From contig NC_030680.2 in the NCBI RefSeq assembly GCF_000004195.4, positions 7,421,995 through 7,485,994 of the forward strand: a stretch of DNA of 64,000 bases, written 5' to 3'. Below, piece by piece: positions 31,916 to 43,640 of the stretch. Numbering within the stretch: position 1 is the stretch's first letter; each line of letters begins with the position of its first letter. This stretch comes from Xenopus tropicalis (taxonomy: Eukaryota; Chordata; Amphibia; Anura; Pipidae). The notes under the pieces were generated by a model. That model made no database searches and had not been told where the DNA came from. It saw only the letters and a list, made by a program, of their open reading frames with translations. The translations under genes and the position numbers were made by a program.

Positions 31916-32934
31916 TTACTTCAAAAGTCCTACATGCCTAGAAGACACAAGTCATGCAAACCCACTGCCGTAAAAAGGGTTCACAATTTCTAGGAAATGG
32001 AGTTAGACCCTACCCAAAGGGTCTAAATTTCTAAGCCAATGACGTGGCTGTTTCAAAAGAATTGGCAAATGGGGTCTGAGTTTGGCACCCTCTAGGGCAG
32101 CTGGGCTAACATTTTCGGCTCAGGGCTTAATTACTATGTTGGGCATCTCCGGGACTCTTGGAAGTTAACTTTAAATGATCACAGCACAAGTTTTGGACCC
32201 CAAAGATGAGCCGCAATCCCAAAAAGTGTGAAGACTTCTACTTGAGGGTCTAAGGTAGAGGGTTACCATTTAAACTGGATTGGGTGGGGAGAGAAGAAAT
32301 AACTTGGGTGATTAAGTCTAGTTAAGGTTTGACTTGAGAAGAATACCTATTTGCTCTCCTAGATACACCTGGAAGTCCAGGTAGCAGGTCAACTAGGCTG
32401 AGATCCGTCCTATAGCCCATTTGGTACCATGGACCATACAACGTCACTCAATCCATTTCAAGGTGACAGAGCCACTTTAATGCTGACCAAGCCAATCGTT
32501 GTGCGTCTGCCTCTAAATATTATATGAAGAGCTGAGATATTTGTGGCTCATTTAATTATTCATCTGCCTTCCACCCATCTCTATTTTTATTTACTGAAAA
32601 CCTTGCTACAGACGGTTCAAACAAAACAAAAGAAGGCATCGAGCCTTTGATTGATCGCCCCAAGGTGTCATATTTTTAACAATGTAAAGGAAAAGCCATA
32701 AAGCGAGTTGAATTCCTGCAAAAGGCCATGTAGGGTGAGGGTCCCGGATGCAAATACCTTCAGGTTCTGAATGAGACAGCATTAGGGTGAGATTGGCCTT
32801 CATTTATTAGGATTTATTGTATAATTTTAGAAATACGATGAAATTACGATTTTTTAAACACTTGGAAGGGAATTGTGTATCTAGGAGAGCAGTAGAAACC
32901 ATTTTGCAGCCCAACCATTAAGCAGTGCCTAGAC
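31916..32934. other. Single-copy stretch, possible conserved noncoding element at 32490-32830
   Basis: 32500-32740 has CTCATTTAATTATTCATC, CTATTTTTATTTACTG (MEF2-like) and GAGCCTTTGATTGATCG (TCF-like). No repeats were recognised. The conservation claim is untested. Confidence 0.3.
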
Positions 32935-33896
32935 CATAAATGATTTTTATGGGGTTCTTTTTGTTTCTAAATGACACTGTTACACAGCAAATAATTCCCT
33001 CTGCCATTTAACCTTTTATTCTTGAACCAACAAATGTATTTGTAGCTGTAATATTGGTGTGTAGGCACCATCTCAGTGCCTTGTGCCTGAGTCTGAGCTT
33101 TCAGCCAGCGCTACCCATTAGAACTGCTTTCAGCTAACCTATTGTTTCTCCTACTCCCATGTAACTGGAGGAGTCCCAAGCCGGACTTGGATTTCTTACT
33201 ATTGAGTGCTATTCTGATACCTACTGGGAGCTGCTATCTTGCTCCCTTCCCATTGTTCTGCTGATTGGCTGCTGGGGGGGGGGGGGGGATATCACTCCAA
33301 CTTGCAGCGCAGCAGTAAAGTGTGCCTGAGTCTGAGCTTTCAGCCAGCGCTACACATTAGAACTGCTTTCAGCTAACCTATTGTTTCTCCTACTCCCATG
33401 TAACTGGAGGAGTCCCAAGCCGGACTTGGATTTCTTACTATTGAGTGCTATTCTGATACCTACTGGGAGCTGCTATCTTGCTCCCTTCCCATTGTTCTGC
33501 TGATCGGCTGCTGGGGGTGAGGGGGGGGGATATCACCCCAACTTGCAGCGCAGCAGTAAAGTGTGCCTGAGTCTGAGCTTTCAGCCAGCGCTACACATTA
33601 GAACTGCTTTCAGCTAACCTATTGTTTCTCCTACTCCCATGTAACTGGAGGAGTCCCAAGCCGGACTTGGATTTCTTACTATTGAGTGCTATTCTGATAC
33701 CTACTGGGAGCTGCTATCTTGCTCCCTTCCCATTGTTCTGCTGATCGGCTGCTGGGGGTGAGGGGGGGGGATATCACTCCAACTTGCAGCGAAGCAGTAA
33801 AATGTGACTGAAGTTTATCAGAGCACAGGTCACATGGCTGTGGCACCCAGGGAAATGAAAAATATGGGTTTTGAAAAAAACATGTTTTCCCATGAC
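32935..33896 (+). mobile_element. T2/Kolobok-type MITE, family b, with three-copy internal array, locus 2
   Basis: It has the same leader as locus 1 (AAATGACACTGTTACACAGC at 32970), then units at 33083, 33322 and 33563 with 239-241-bp spacing. It then reaches the right end that locus 1 lacks: GACTGAAGTTTATCAGAGCA and AACATGTTTTCCCATGACAG. Array length thus differs between two insertions of one family (nine versus three). Confidence 0.9.
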
Positions 33897-35154
33897 AGAG
33901 AGCCCCCAAGGCCGGCGTTATTTCCAGGTAGGGTTCCCATCTTCTGGCAGCAGGGCTTGGATAGGGGGGCAGGTGGTGGAGTCAGAGGGTGGAGGGGGTG
34001 ATGTCATGGGGCTGGACACATGACATTGTGGGTGTGGCTGGTGACATCAGTGGGCAGGGCTATACTGCAGCGACAGGTGATTGGCTGATCACTATGTCAA
34101 TCAAGGAGAGGCCTGTCCATATTTCCTTATCTGGAAAACCAACAGCCAGTTTTGACCTGGACAACTCTTTCCAAAGACTAGACTGTTTGGGTCAAAGTTG
34201 GACAGGTGACCCCCTATTTCCAGGGAATCTCTTTACTTTGCAATTTTCACCCTACTCAGCCAAACTTGCTAGAAACATGCCAATACCACTTAATATGCTG
34301 GTTACATACAGAAGATATATATATACTGTATATTATTTCATATAATTTTCCTTTATCTCTTGCTGTTTTACTCTCCCTTCATCTCTTTCTACACCCCCCC
34401 CCCACCGGTCACATTTCTTCCCCCTTTGCCATGTTGACACTTTAATGTTATTCCGAACATGTCAATACAATGAAGGTTCTACATCTCCTCATTTTATTGC
34501 TGCCTGCTGGGGATTTTGCCTGTTAAAGACAAAGATTAAATAAACAGTCCGGCGGTTCATTCCGAGCCAGCGGGAATTCTACTTTTTTTTTTCCCCTCAC
34601 TGAGCGTAATAACATAAATGACTTAGTGCCGGCCTCTGAAAATCTTGTAAAATGATATGCCACGAGAAAGGTTAGAATCGTGACCAATGGCGGCTTTAGT
34701 TTCCCCATTGCTTTTTAAACCGCTCATCGTTTTATTTATTACACAAGGCCATGAATAAGCATTTAGGTTTGATGGTTCTACTCATTCCTCTTCAGTGACT
34801 CTTTATCCCATCAGGTCTTTGAGATAGGGTTGGAAGCCAATGGGCCACCAACAATATGGTGGCTTAAAGCCCTCCATAGAAGTGTGGTATCTGCATGGAC
34901 GAAGCAGGTTCTAAGCAGTTTTGGATTAAGTGGGGCAAGAGTGGGATATTCAATTGCTGCTTTTCCTTGTTAAGTGGACCTTAAATGATCCTGAAGTTCT
35001 AGACTGCACTCAGATAGGTCAGGTTCCATCTGGGTTTGCTAGGGTGGTGCAACTACACCGCTGCTTAATGCTTTAACCTATCCTAATGCCACTACATCTA
35101 CCTACTAATCATGCAGAAGAAAGGGAGATGGATGATGGGAACAGAAGTTGCTGC
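33897..35154. other. Intergenic sequence, partly diverged repeat
   Basis: 33930-34110 has GATGTCATGGGGCTGG and GGGTGTGGCTGGTGACATC, similar in style to the GGGCGGGG/TGATG blocks at 45430-45500, so it is probably an old dispersed repeat. A TATATATA tract lies at 34315 and a C-run at 34392. The remainder is unassigned. Confidence 0.35.
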
Positions 35155-36615
35155 CTTTAGTAGCAGTGGGGGGATAATAGCCTCTGGGAAGGGACTGGGG
35201 CTGTGGGATAGCAGGTATAGTAGGGAGAGATGGTGCCTATAGTAGCAGTGGGGGGATAATAGCCTCTGGGAAGGGACTGGGGCTGTGGGATAGCAGGTAT
35301 AGTAGGGAGAGATGGTGCCTATAGTAGCAGTGGGATAATAGCCTCTGGGAAGGGACTGGGGCTGTGGGATAGCAGGTATAGTAGGGAGAGATGGTGCCTA
35401 TAGTAGCAGTGGGATAATAGCCTCTGGGAAGGGACTGGGGCTGTGGGATAGCAGGTATAGTAGGGGAGAGATGGTGCCTATAGTAGCAGTGGGGGGATAA
35501 TAGCCTCTGGGAAGGGACTGGGGCTGTGGGATAGCAGGTATAGTAGGGAGAGATGGTGCCTATAGTAGCAGTGGGGGGATAATAGCCTCTGGGAAGGGAC
35601 TGGGGCTGTGGGATAGCAGGTATAGTAGGGAGAGATGGTGCCTATAGTAGCAGTGTGAAGATAATAGCCTCTGGGAAGGGACTGGGGCTGTGGGATAGCA
35701 GGTATAGTAGGGAGAGATGGTGCCTATAGTAGCAGGGGGGGGATAATAGCCTCTGGGAAGGGACTGGGGCTGTGGGATAGCAGGTATAGTAGGGAGAGAT
35801 GGTGCCTATAGTAGCAGTGGGGGGATAATAGCCTCTGGGAAGGGACTGGGGCTGTGGGATAGCAGGTATAGTAGGGAGAGATGGTGCCTATAGTAGCAGT
35901 GGGGGGATAATAGCCTCTGGGAAGGGACTGGGGCTGTGGATAGCAGGTATAGTAGGGGAGAGATGGTGCCCATAGTAGCAGTGGGGGGATAATAGCCTCT
36001 GGGAAGGGACTGGGGCTGTGGGATAGCAGGTATAGTAGGGAGAGATGGTGCCTATAGTAGCAGTGGAGGGATAATAGCCTCTGGGAAGGGACTGGGGCTG
36101 TGGGATAACAGGTATAGTAGGGAGAGATGGTGCCTATAGTAGCAGTGGGGGGATAATAGCCTCTGGGAAGGGACTGGGGCTGTGGGATAGCAGGTATAGT
36201 AGGGAGAGATGGTGCCTATAGTAGCAATGGGGGGGATAATAGCCTCTGGGAAGGGACTGGGGCTGTGGGATAGCAGGTATAGTAGGGAGAGATGGTGCCT
36301 ATAGTAGCAGTGGGGGATAATAGCCTCTGGGAAGGGACTGGGGCTGTGGGATAGCAGGTATAGTAGGGAGAGATGGTGCCTATAGTAGCAGTGGGATAAT
36401 AGCCTCTGGGAAGGGACTGGGGCTGTGGGATAGCAGGTATAGTAGGGAGAGATGGTGCCTATAGTAGCAGTGGGGGGATAATAGCCTCTGGGAAGGGACT
36501 GGGGCTGTGGGATAGCAGGTATAGTAGGGAGAGATGGTGCCTATAGTAGCAGTGTGGGGATAATAGCCTCTGGGAAGGGACTGGGGCTGTGGGATAGCAG
36601 GTATAGTAGGGAGTA
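35155..36615 (+). repeat. 82-bp minisatellite, about 18 units, one G-quadruplex motif per unit
   Basis: The unit begins GTAGCAGTGGGGGGATAATA and continues GCCTCTGGGAAGGGACTGGG. Each unit has four G-runs (GGG, GGG, GGGG, GGG) with loops of 2, 3 and 4 bases, plus a variable G-run of 1-7 before ATAATAGCC. Only that run and a few bases vary, so homogenisation is strong. Confidence 0.97.
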
Positions 36616-37534
36616 GCATATAGGGCTGCAGATACATGTTGGACAGACTGGGCCGCTCAGTACAGAGATTCACACGGCAGGACGGGTAATGGTGACAGTA
36701 AACAGCCCTGAGAAGCATCTTTAGGCGCCGACACGTTTACAGCTCTGGCAGTCGATATTTTAATCCTTCATAAAAAGCCTCAAAGTGCAACAAAATAAAA
36801 TCTATTAAACGGTGAATTATGCCCCTATTAGAAGGTTATTCCATGTGCTAAAGCCACACAAGGAAGGCAGGGAGAAGGGAAGCGCAGACACTAGGGCCTG
36901 TGATAAATATCACCTGTTTTTACAACAAGAAGAGCGAGAAAAACCAAAACACACACAAAAAAAAAACTGAGGCTATTTTCCCCGAGGGCTCCCATTAATT
37001 GACTCCTCGCAATCCGCAGCGCAGAAGGTCACTGCTTTATAAAGCGGCGGGATTTATAGGTGGCAAAATAATCAATAGGAGCAACAATTCATAAATCCTG
37101 TAATAATTAAAGCAGCATGCCTTATGAAAGATCAGCTGCGGGGTAAAATACGGTGCCATAAAGCTGCCATGTCTGACACCCCGGTACCTGGAGATGATGT
37201 ACCTGATCTGAAATAGCTTTTATGGGAGAAGCGCTGGTCCTACTGTGTCTGTATCACTAGAACACCAGGTAAATAGTCATAAAAGCAAAGCAAATTCCAA
37301 CGATTGATTCATGGAACATAGAGAGAAGGGCAGGATCTGTCCGACTGGGTCCCCTAGTTCTCTAATATAAATGACCAAATTATAAATACCCCCCCCCAAG
37401 TCTATAATGGCCAACTCAACTGTCTTCCCTAGCTTGGATCTGTGTAGGAGATACCTGAGGGCAGTGATCACTCAAGCAGTGGGCCAAGCAGTGTTGGTTT
37501 TTATAGCACCAATCTCGTATTCCCCTAGCAAGAG
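36616..37534. other. Single-copy stretch, possible conserved noncoding element at 36740-37180
   Basis: Words such as TTTTAATCCTTCATAAAAAG, AAATAATCAATAGGAGCAAC and CTGTAATAATTAAAGCAGC give an enhancer-like texture. No repeat or coding signal was seen. Confidence 0.3.
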
Positions 37535-39180
37535 ATTTATATTGTACCCTTAGAGTCACATAGTCATATAGTACCCATGGAGTATTATTGTCCCAATGCA
37601 GTCATATTCTACCAATATAGTAATATTGTACCCTTGCAGCAATATTGTACCCTTGGAGTCATATTGTGCCCATGGAGTCATATTGCACCAGTGTAGTAAT
37701 ATTGTACTCATGGAGTCATATTGTACCATTGTAGTAATATTGTACTCATGGAGTCATATTGTACCATTGTAGTAATATTGTACCCATGGAATCATATTGT
37801 ACCCATGGAGTCATATTGTACCCATGGAGTCATATTGTACCCTTGGAGTCATATTGTACCCATGGAGTCATATTGCACCAATGTAGTAATATTGTACCCA
37901 TGGAGTCATATTGTACCCTTGGAGTCATATTGTACCCTTGGAGTCATATTGTGCCCATGGAGTCATATTGCACCAATGTAGTAATATTGTACCCATGGAG
38001 TCATATTGTACCCATGGAGTCATATTGTCCCCATGGAGTCATATTGTACCCTTGGAGTCATATTGTACCCATGGAGTCATACTGTACCCTTGGAGTCATA
38101 TTGTGCCCATTGAGTCATATTGCACCAATGTAGTAATATTGTACCCATGGAGTCATATTGTACCCTTGGAGTCATATTGTACCCTTGGAGTCATATTGTA
38201 CCCTTGGAGTCATATTGTGCCCATGGAGTCATATTGCACCAATGTAGTAATATTGTACCCCTGGAGTCATATTGTACCCTTGGAATCACATTGTCCCCAT
38301 AGAGTCGTATTGTCCCTATGAATTAATATTAAACCATTGGAGCCCTATTGTATCCATGGAGAAATATGGTCCCCATGAAGTAATTTTGTACCCTTGGAAT
38401 TATATGGTCCCCATGGATTCATGTTATACCCTTGGAGCCATATTGTACCCTTGGAATTATATGGTTCCTATGGAGCCATGTTATACCCTTGGAGCCCTAT
38501 TGTACTTTGGAATTATAAAGTCCCCATGGATTCATTTATACCCATGGAGCCATATTATCCCCATGGAGTCATGTTGTACCCTTGGAATTATATGGTCCTC
38601 ATGGATTCATGTTATACCCTTGGAACCATATTGTCCCTATGGAGCCATATTGTACCCTTGGAATTATATGGTTCCTATGGAGCCATGTTATATCCTTGAA
38701 GTCATATTGTCCCCATGGAGCCATATTGTCCCTTGGAATTATATGGTCCCCATGGATTCATTTATACCCTTGGAGCCATATTGTCCCCCTGGAGCCATAT
38801 TGTACCATTGGAATGATATGGTTCCCATGGAGCCATATTGTCCCCATGGAGCCATATTGTACCCATGGAGCCATATTGTACCCTTGGAGCCATATTGTCT
38901 CCATGGAGCCATATTGTACCATTGGAATTATGTGGTTCCCATGGAGCCATGTTATACCCTTGGAGCCATATTGTCCCCATGGAACCATATTGTACCCTTG
39001 GAGCCATATTGTCCCCATGGAGCCATATTGTACCCTTGGAGCCATACTGTCCCCATGGAGCCATATTGTACCCTTGGAGCCATATTGTCCCCATGGAGCC
39101 ATATTGTACCCTTGGAGTCATATTGTCCCCATGGAGCCATATTGTACCCTTGGAGCCATACTGTACCCGTGGAGTAATCA
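37535..39180 (+). repeat. 19-bp minisatellite A, about 86 units
   Basis: The first half uses CATATTGTACCCATGGAGT and CATATTGTACCCTTGGAGT. The second half (from about 38330) shifts to CATATTGTCCCCATGGAGC and to ATTATATGGTCC variants. Because 19 is not a multiple of 3 and stops are rare in the unit, all three plus frames and two minus frames stay open for long distances. The longest is 301 codons at 38272-39177 (repeating HIVPLEPYCPHGA-type words). I read these as by-products of the array. Confidence 0.97.
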
Positions 39181-40667
39181 TAATTTTGATCCTTTTTCCC
39201 CTACAGTTCAGCTTTATGTTTCCTATCTCTGCTACACAACTGCCATAAACAAGCCAGCAGCCAATGGGGTGAGCCGTTACTAGGGGAAATATATCTAATC
39301 ACAGCCCCAGGTAGAAATTCCAGGTTAATGTTATTACAGTAGGAAGAAGAGGTTCTGCGAGCCGTATGGATATTCAATGATGAGTGCCAATTCCAAGAAG
39401 GGACAATTAATTACGTTGAGCCCACTCGATAGCTGCTCGCTGAGGCATGATTGACTCTATACGCGCGCCGCGTGCAATGTTGTATCTGTCACCCTCCAAT
39501 GGCAGTGACAGGACGGAACAAATAGACTTATTTATTGATGTTTGTGTTGTTCTCCTCCTCTGTGGTTTAATAACACACTGTGCGCACTTCAATAATTTAA
39601 TGGCCTCATAAATTAATGCACAAGCAATCAGGGTTCAGTAAAATGTAACACAACGAATAAACAAATGATTAAAAATCAACTAAACGAGGGAACCGAGACA
39701 GTGACAAAGTCAGAAGAGAATGAAAGTCATTGAGGGAGTCGGAGGGAGGCTATATAGCTGTTATAGGGGAATGGGTCTAGTAACCCATAGCAACGAAGCA
39801 GCAGGTTGCATTTAATAATGTTGGAAAGCACATATCTGATTTGTTTCTTTAGGCTACTAGACCCGGTGCACCATAATTCCATAAAGAGCTGTATGAGACA
39901 TTAAAGGGCAAGTTAACACTGAAGGAAATTTTTTGGAAGTATTAGGGCTTTTTATGGCCAGAAACACTATAGAAACACTATAGAAAGATGATGGTTGATG
40001 TATCAATCCAAGACATTCCTTGTGCTTCCATATTGGGCCATTTGCGCCCATCCTGCCTCTTCTGAAATCCAGAGTCTTCTACTGCTCCGAATGTGGCAGT
40101 AATTCCAGGGTTTCCACAACAGGCTGGGCCAATAGGTGCAACAGACATTAGGTATTCAAGCCAATCATCCTGTAGAAAGGAAATAGCAGCTATAGGCCAG
40201 GTAAGTCCAGCAACTACATGACCAAGCTGCACAAGGAGCCTCTAGCCCTCAGGCTTCCTCTGGTTCTTCCTCAAAGGCGTCTAGGATGGCATTAGCAGAT
40301 ACATTGTTAGGAAACAGGGCTTCATATAGAAACTTTATTAATCAGCCCCAGAAGGAATTATGGGAAAAAAATAATGCCCTATGGGAAAGGAACATGGTGA
40401 TTTAGATCCACTGCACTTTAGGTCATAAGAAGCTTTTGGCAAGTTCTATTTTCCAGCCTCCATGGAGCCAAAAAGTTATGGTTGAGTGGGTTGGTTCAAC
40501 CCTGCCTCCTGGGTTTTCATAGCAGATCAGTTGTCTGACTATTCTTACAGGGTAAATTGGAGATGCAGTTCCCCCCCCCCCAAAGGAATCTTCAGGAAGG
40601 GCTCATTCACATGAAGCTGGAGTTCGGAAGCCAGGGTTCCCCTTTAATTATCATATACAGGTATAGG
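39181..40667. other. Single-copy stretch with a CTAGTAACCCATAGCAAC repeat fragment
   Basis: 39330-39740 is AT-rich with AATTAATTACGTTGAGC, TTCAATAATTTAATGG and CATAAATTAATGCAC words, and is a candidate conserved noncoding element. 39776-39868 holds CTAGTAACCCATAGCAAC and GGCTACTAGACCC, the arms of a palindromic repeat. A T2-like AAAGGGCAAGTTAACAC lies at 39902. The rest is unassigned. Confidence 0.35.
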
Positions 40668-41408
40668 ATCCCTTATCTGGAAACCCGTTATCCAGAAAGT
40701 CCCGAATAACAGAAAGGCCATCTCCCATAGATTCCATTATAAGCAAATAATTCTAATTTTTAAAAATGATTCCTTTTTTCTCTGTAATAATAAAACAGAT
40801 CCTTGTACTTGATCCCAACTAAGATATAATTACCCCTTATTGGGGCAGAACAGCCCTATTGGGTTTATTTAATGGTTAAATGATTCCCTTTTCTCTGTAA
40901 TAATAAAACAGTACCTGTACTTGATCCCAACTAAGATATAATTACCCCTTATTGGGGCAGAACAGCCCTATTGGGTTTATTTCATGGTTAAATGATTCCC
41001 TTTTCTCTGTAATAATAAAACAGTACCTGTACTTGATCCCAACTAAGATATAATTACCCCTTATTGGGGCAGAACAGCCCTATTGGGTTTATTTAATGGT
41101 TAAATGATTCCCTTTTCTCTGTAATAATAAAACAGTACCTGTACTTGATCCCAACTAAGATATAATTACCCCTTATTGGGGGCAGAACAGCCCTATTGGG
41201 TTTATTTAATGGTTAAATGATTCCCTTTTCTCTGTAATAATAAAACAGTACCTGTACTTGATCCCAACTAAGATATAATTACCCCTTATTGGGGCAGAAC
41301 AGCCCTATTGGGTTTATTTAATGGTTAAATGATTCCCTTTTCTCTGTAATAATAAAACAGTACCTGTACTTGATCCCAACTAAGATATAATTACCCCTTA
41401 TTGGGGCA
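40668..41408 (+). mobile_element. GGTATGGGATCC MITE with internal 112-bp array, locus 3
   Basis: Left end TACAGGTATAGGATCCC, then CTGTAATAATAAAACAGATCC (the unamplified left boundary). Six units have GTACTTGATCCC starts near 40806, 40918, 41030, 41142, 41255 and 41367. The array stops mid-unit at TTGGGGCAG and the right end is missing. Confidence 0.92.
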
Positions 41409-41500
41409 GTACATCTGAGCTTTGCCCGTCCTGCCCGGCAGTGACAAACAACACAGAACTGTACGGACAGAGCCAGGAGCGGATCTTACACTGCAGTTAT

Positions 41501-42115
41501 TCATTTTTTAATCATGAAGTTAAACGTTATTGCTCCGCTCGCTACATGTTTATGGCTCTTATCTGTAATAAATTCAACCCAGCGTCCTGCCGTTCTACGC
41601 GTACTTCCAGACTCGCCAATGGGTCCCCTTGCTCTGGAACGCTGCCTTTCTATTCTAGAGTGAGATGGTATCACGTTGGAACGCCGCCACTCGGAGCTGA
41701 CACTTTGTTCGTTTCCTTTATGGCGACACCGGGGAAGGGCCGGACAAACGCTGCCATTGAGCGCCCAGGCGATTAGGAAAAGCGCGGAACGTTCCACAAA
41801 GTATTCTTTAGATAAAGCCCAGAAAATGACCGGTTGCTGACAATGGGCGCAGATATAACAGCGAGATTCCTGCGGGAACAAACGGGCCTCAGACTGAACA
41901 TAGGAAACAGGGAAACGTGAATGGAAAGGTTTCTTACCAGAGAAATCAGTTGCGCCAGTCTCAGATAGAGAGGTGAAAACCTTTTGAAAATGTACATTTA
42001 ATTGCTTTTTATTATGCTTCACATGGGTGGCTGCACTTTTATCGTAACTGACCCCCTCCTTGTGAACTGCCATGACAGTGGTTTTTGCCCATCTTAGTGC
42101 TTTATTTACAGACAC
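41501..42115 (-). CDS. Unrecognised 204-codon open frame, low confidence
   Basis: This is the longest frame in the window that is not inside a tandem array. The first ATG is 14 codons in (context GTCATGG), leaving about 190 residues. The peptide has CYICAHCQQP in the middle, a hydrophobic ALFLIAWAL run, and a basic SRIERQRSRARG stretch. No family was recognised, no splice sites were evident, and there is no nearby promoter. It lies between two repeats, so an old element or chance are the main alternatives. Confidence 0.2.
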   Translation of the reverse strand: MSVNKALRWAKTTVMAVHKEGVSYDKSAATHVKHNKKQLNVHFQKVFTSLSETGATDFSGKKPFHSRFPVSYVQSEARLFPQESRCYICAHCQQPVIFWALSKEYFVERSALFLIAWALNGSVCPALPRCRHKGNEQSVSSEWRRSNVIPSHSRIERQRSRARGPIGESGSTRRTAGRWVEFITDKSHKHVASGAITFNFMIKK

Positions 42116-43050
42116 CGTACTCCCACTCTCTGTCAGCTGGCATCAGAGTGTTCTAGCCCCACCCACTGTTTGAGTTACAGACTCCCTGCCCCTCCCCATA
42201 TAAGATTCCATCAGACTGTTCTAGTCCCTCCCACTGCTTGAGTTACAGACTCCCTGCCCCTCCCACAGTAAGCTGCCATTAGAGTGTTCTAGTCCCACCC
42301 ACTGCTTGAGTTACAGACTGCCTGTCCCTCCCCTGTAAGCTGCCATCAGAGTGTTCTAGTCCCTCCCACTGCTTAAATTACATAATCCCTGCCCCTCCCC
42401 CCCATAAGATTCCATCAGACTGTTCTAGTCCCTCCCACTGCTCGAGTTACAGACTCCCTGCCCCTCCCCCTGTAAGCTTCCATCAGAGAGTTCTAGTCCC
42501 TCCCACTGCTTAAGTTACAGACTCCCTGCTCCTCCCCCTATAAGCTTCCATCAGAGTGTTCCAGTCCCACCCACTGCTTAAGTTCCAGACTCCCTGCCCC
42601 ACCCTCTGTAAAATTCCATCAGAGTGTTCTAGTCCCTCCCACTGCTTAAGTTACAGACTTTCTGCCTCTCCCCCTGTAAGATAACATTAAGGTGCCCATA
42701 CATGGGAAGTTTCCCTTGTTTGGTGAGGTCGCCAAGCGAGAGGATCTTCTCTCGTCATGCCCACCTAAAGATGGGCGACATTGAACTAATTTTATCATTT
42801 GGCGCTAGGGCCAAATAATCGAATTATGATGGGCATAGGCGCCTTCAAAGAGTAAATGCGGTCCCCGATCCGACGGAAAATCAAACCTGCCCAATTTTAG
42901 GCCAGATTTCCATAAGGTGGGAACGTTGGTGGTGCCCATACATGGGCAGATAAGCTGTCGAATTGATCTAAAGGACCTGAATCTGCAGCTAAAATCTGCC
43001 CGTGTATGGCCACCTTTAGAATGTTCTCTACTTGAGTCACAGACTTACAG
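42116..43050 (+). repeat. 68-bp minisatellite, about nine units, interrupted by a MITE
   Basis: The unit runs CATCAGAGTGTTCTAGTCCC, TCCCACTGCTTGAGTTACAG, ACTCCCTGCCCCTCCCC, TGTAAGCTTC. Starts at 42141, 42209, 42278, 42344, 42414, 42481, 42549 and 42617 give 66-70-bp steps. The last unit is split: its first bases (AAGATAACATTA) lie before 42690 and the remainder (GAATGTTCTCTACTTGAG) resumes at 43019. Confidence 0.95.
42690..43015 (+). mobile_element. PIF/Harbinger-like MITE with TTA target duplication
   Basis: The inverted ends are AGGTGCCCATACATGGG and CCCGTGTATGGCCACCT. TTA flanks it on both sides (42687-42689 and 43016-43018). The empty site can be deduced from the 68-bp array it entered, so the duplication is well supported. 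The interior has GGTCGCCAAGCGAGAGGATC and GCGGTCCCCGATCCGAC. 326 bp, no coding sequence. Confidence 0.92.
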
Positions 43051-43640
43051 AGGGTAGTCAACGTTGTATCCCAAATATAAATCTTATTTAATGATTATTC
43101 TTAAGAATGTGTGTATGTAGGGCAGTTAATTGATACGAATCCCATTCTCCGTTGGATTTCCAGCCATTACAGTTGAGTCCTTCTTGTTGGGTTGGGCTAC
43201 ATGTATGCCCGCGCTCTCTACACGAACACTGACATTATTGTTGTTACTTCATGTAATGGGAACAAGAGATGTTTTCTACGGCCGGAATCAACCCGAAGCA
43301 GATGATTGGCCACTTGACACCTTCTCCATATTCAACAAGTGGCGCAATCAAAACTCCGAATCTGCCCAACTTCTGTCTTCTAGATTGGAGCCTTGTGTTG
43401 CACCGAACTGGAGCCCCCTGCCCACCGCTGAGTTTTGCACCAAATATACCATATAAACGAGGCTGAAGGGCAGTAACTATGGTTACTACTCGGTAAAAAA
43501 AGGACCTATATGCACCCTTGAAATACACGGGTTCCAGCTGAACCCCCTCACAAAAGGGGCAACTCCAGCTTCCGAACCAAAATTTATTAAAGAGCCCCAC
43601 ACAACACAGAAACCCCTAATATCCCTATCACTGTAATCTC
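43051..43640. other. Unassigned intergenic sequence
   Basis: Overlapping open frames of 108 (43130-43456, plus) and 118 codons (43244-43600, minus) are present, without motifs or splice context. No repeat was recognised. Confidence 0.35.

Noticed and set aside
38272..39177. 301-codon open frame as a gene
   Set aside because: It is wholly inside the 19-bp array, is matched by long frames in the other phases and on the other strand, and has no promoter, intron signal or non-repetitive domain.
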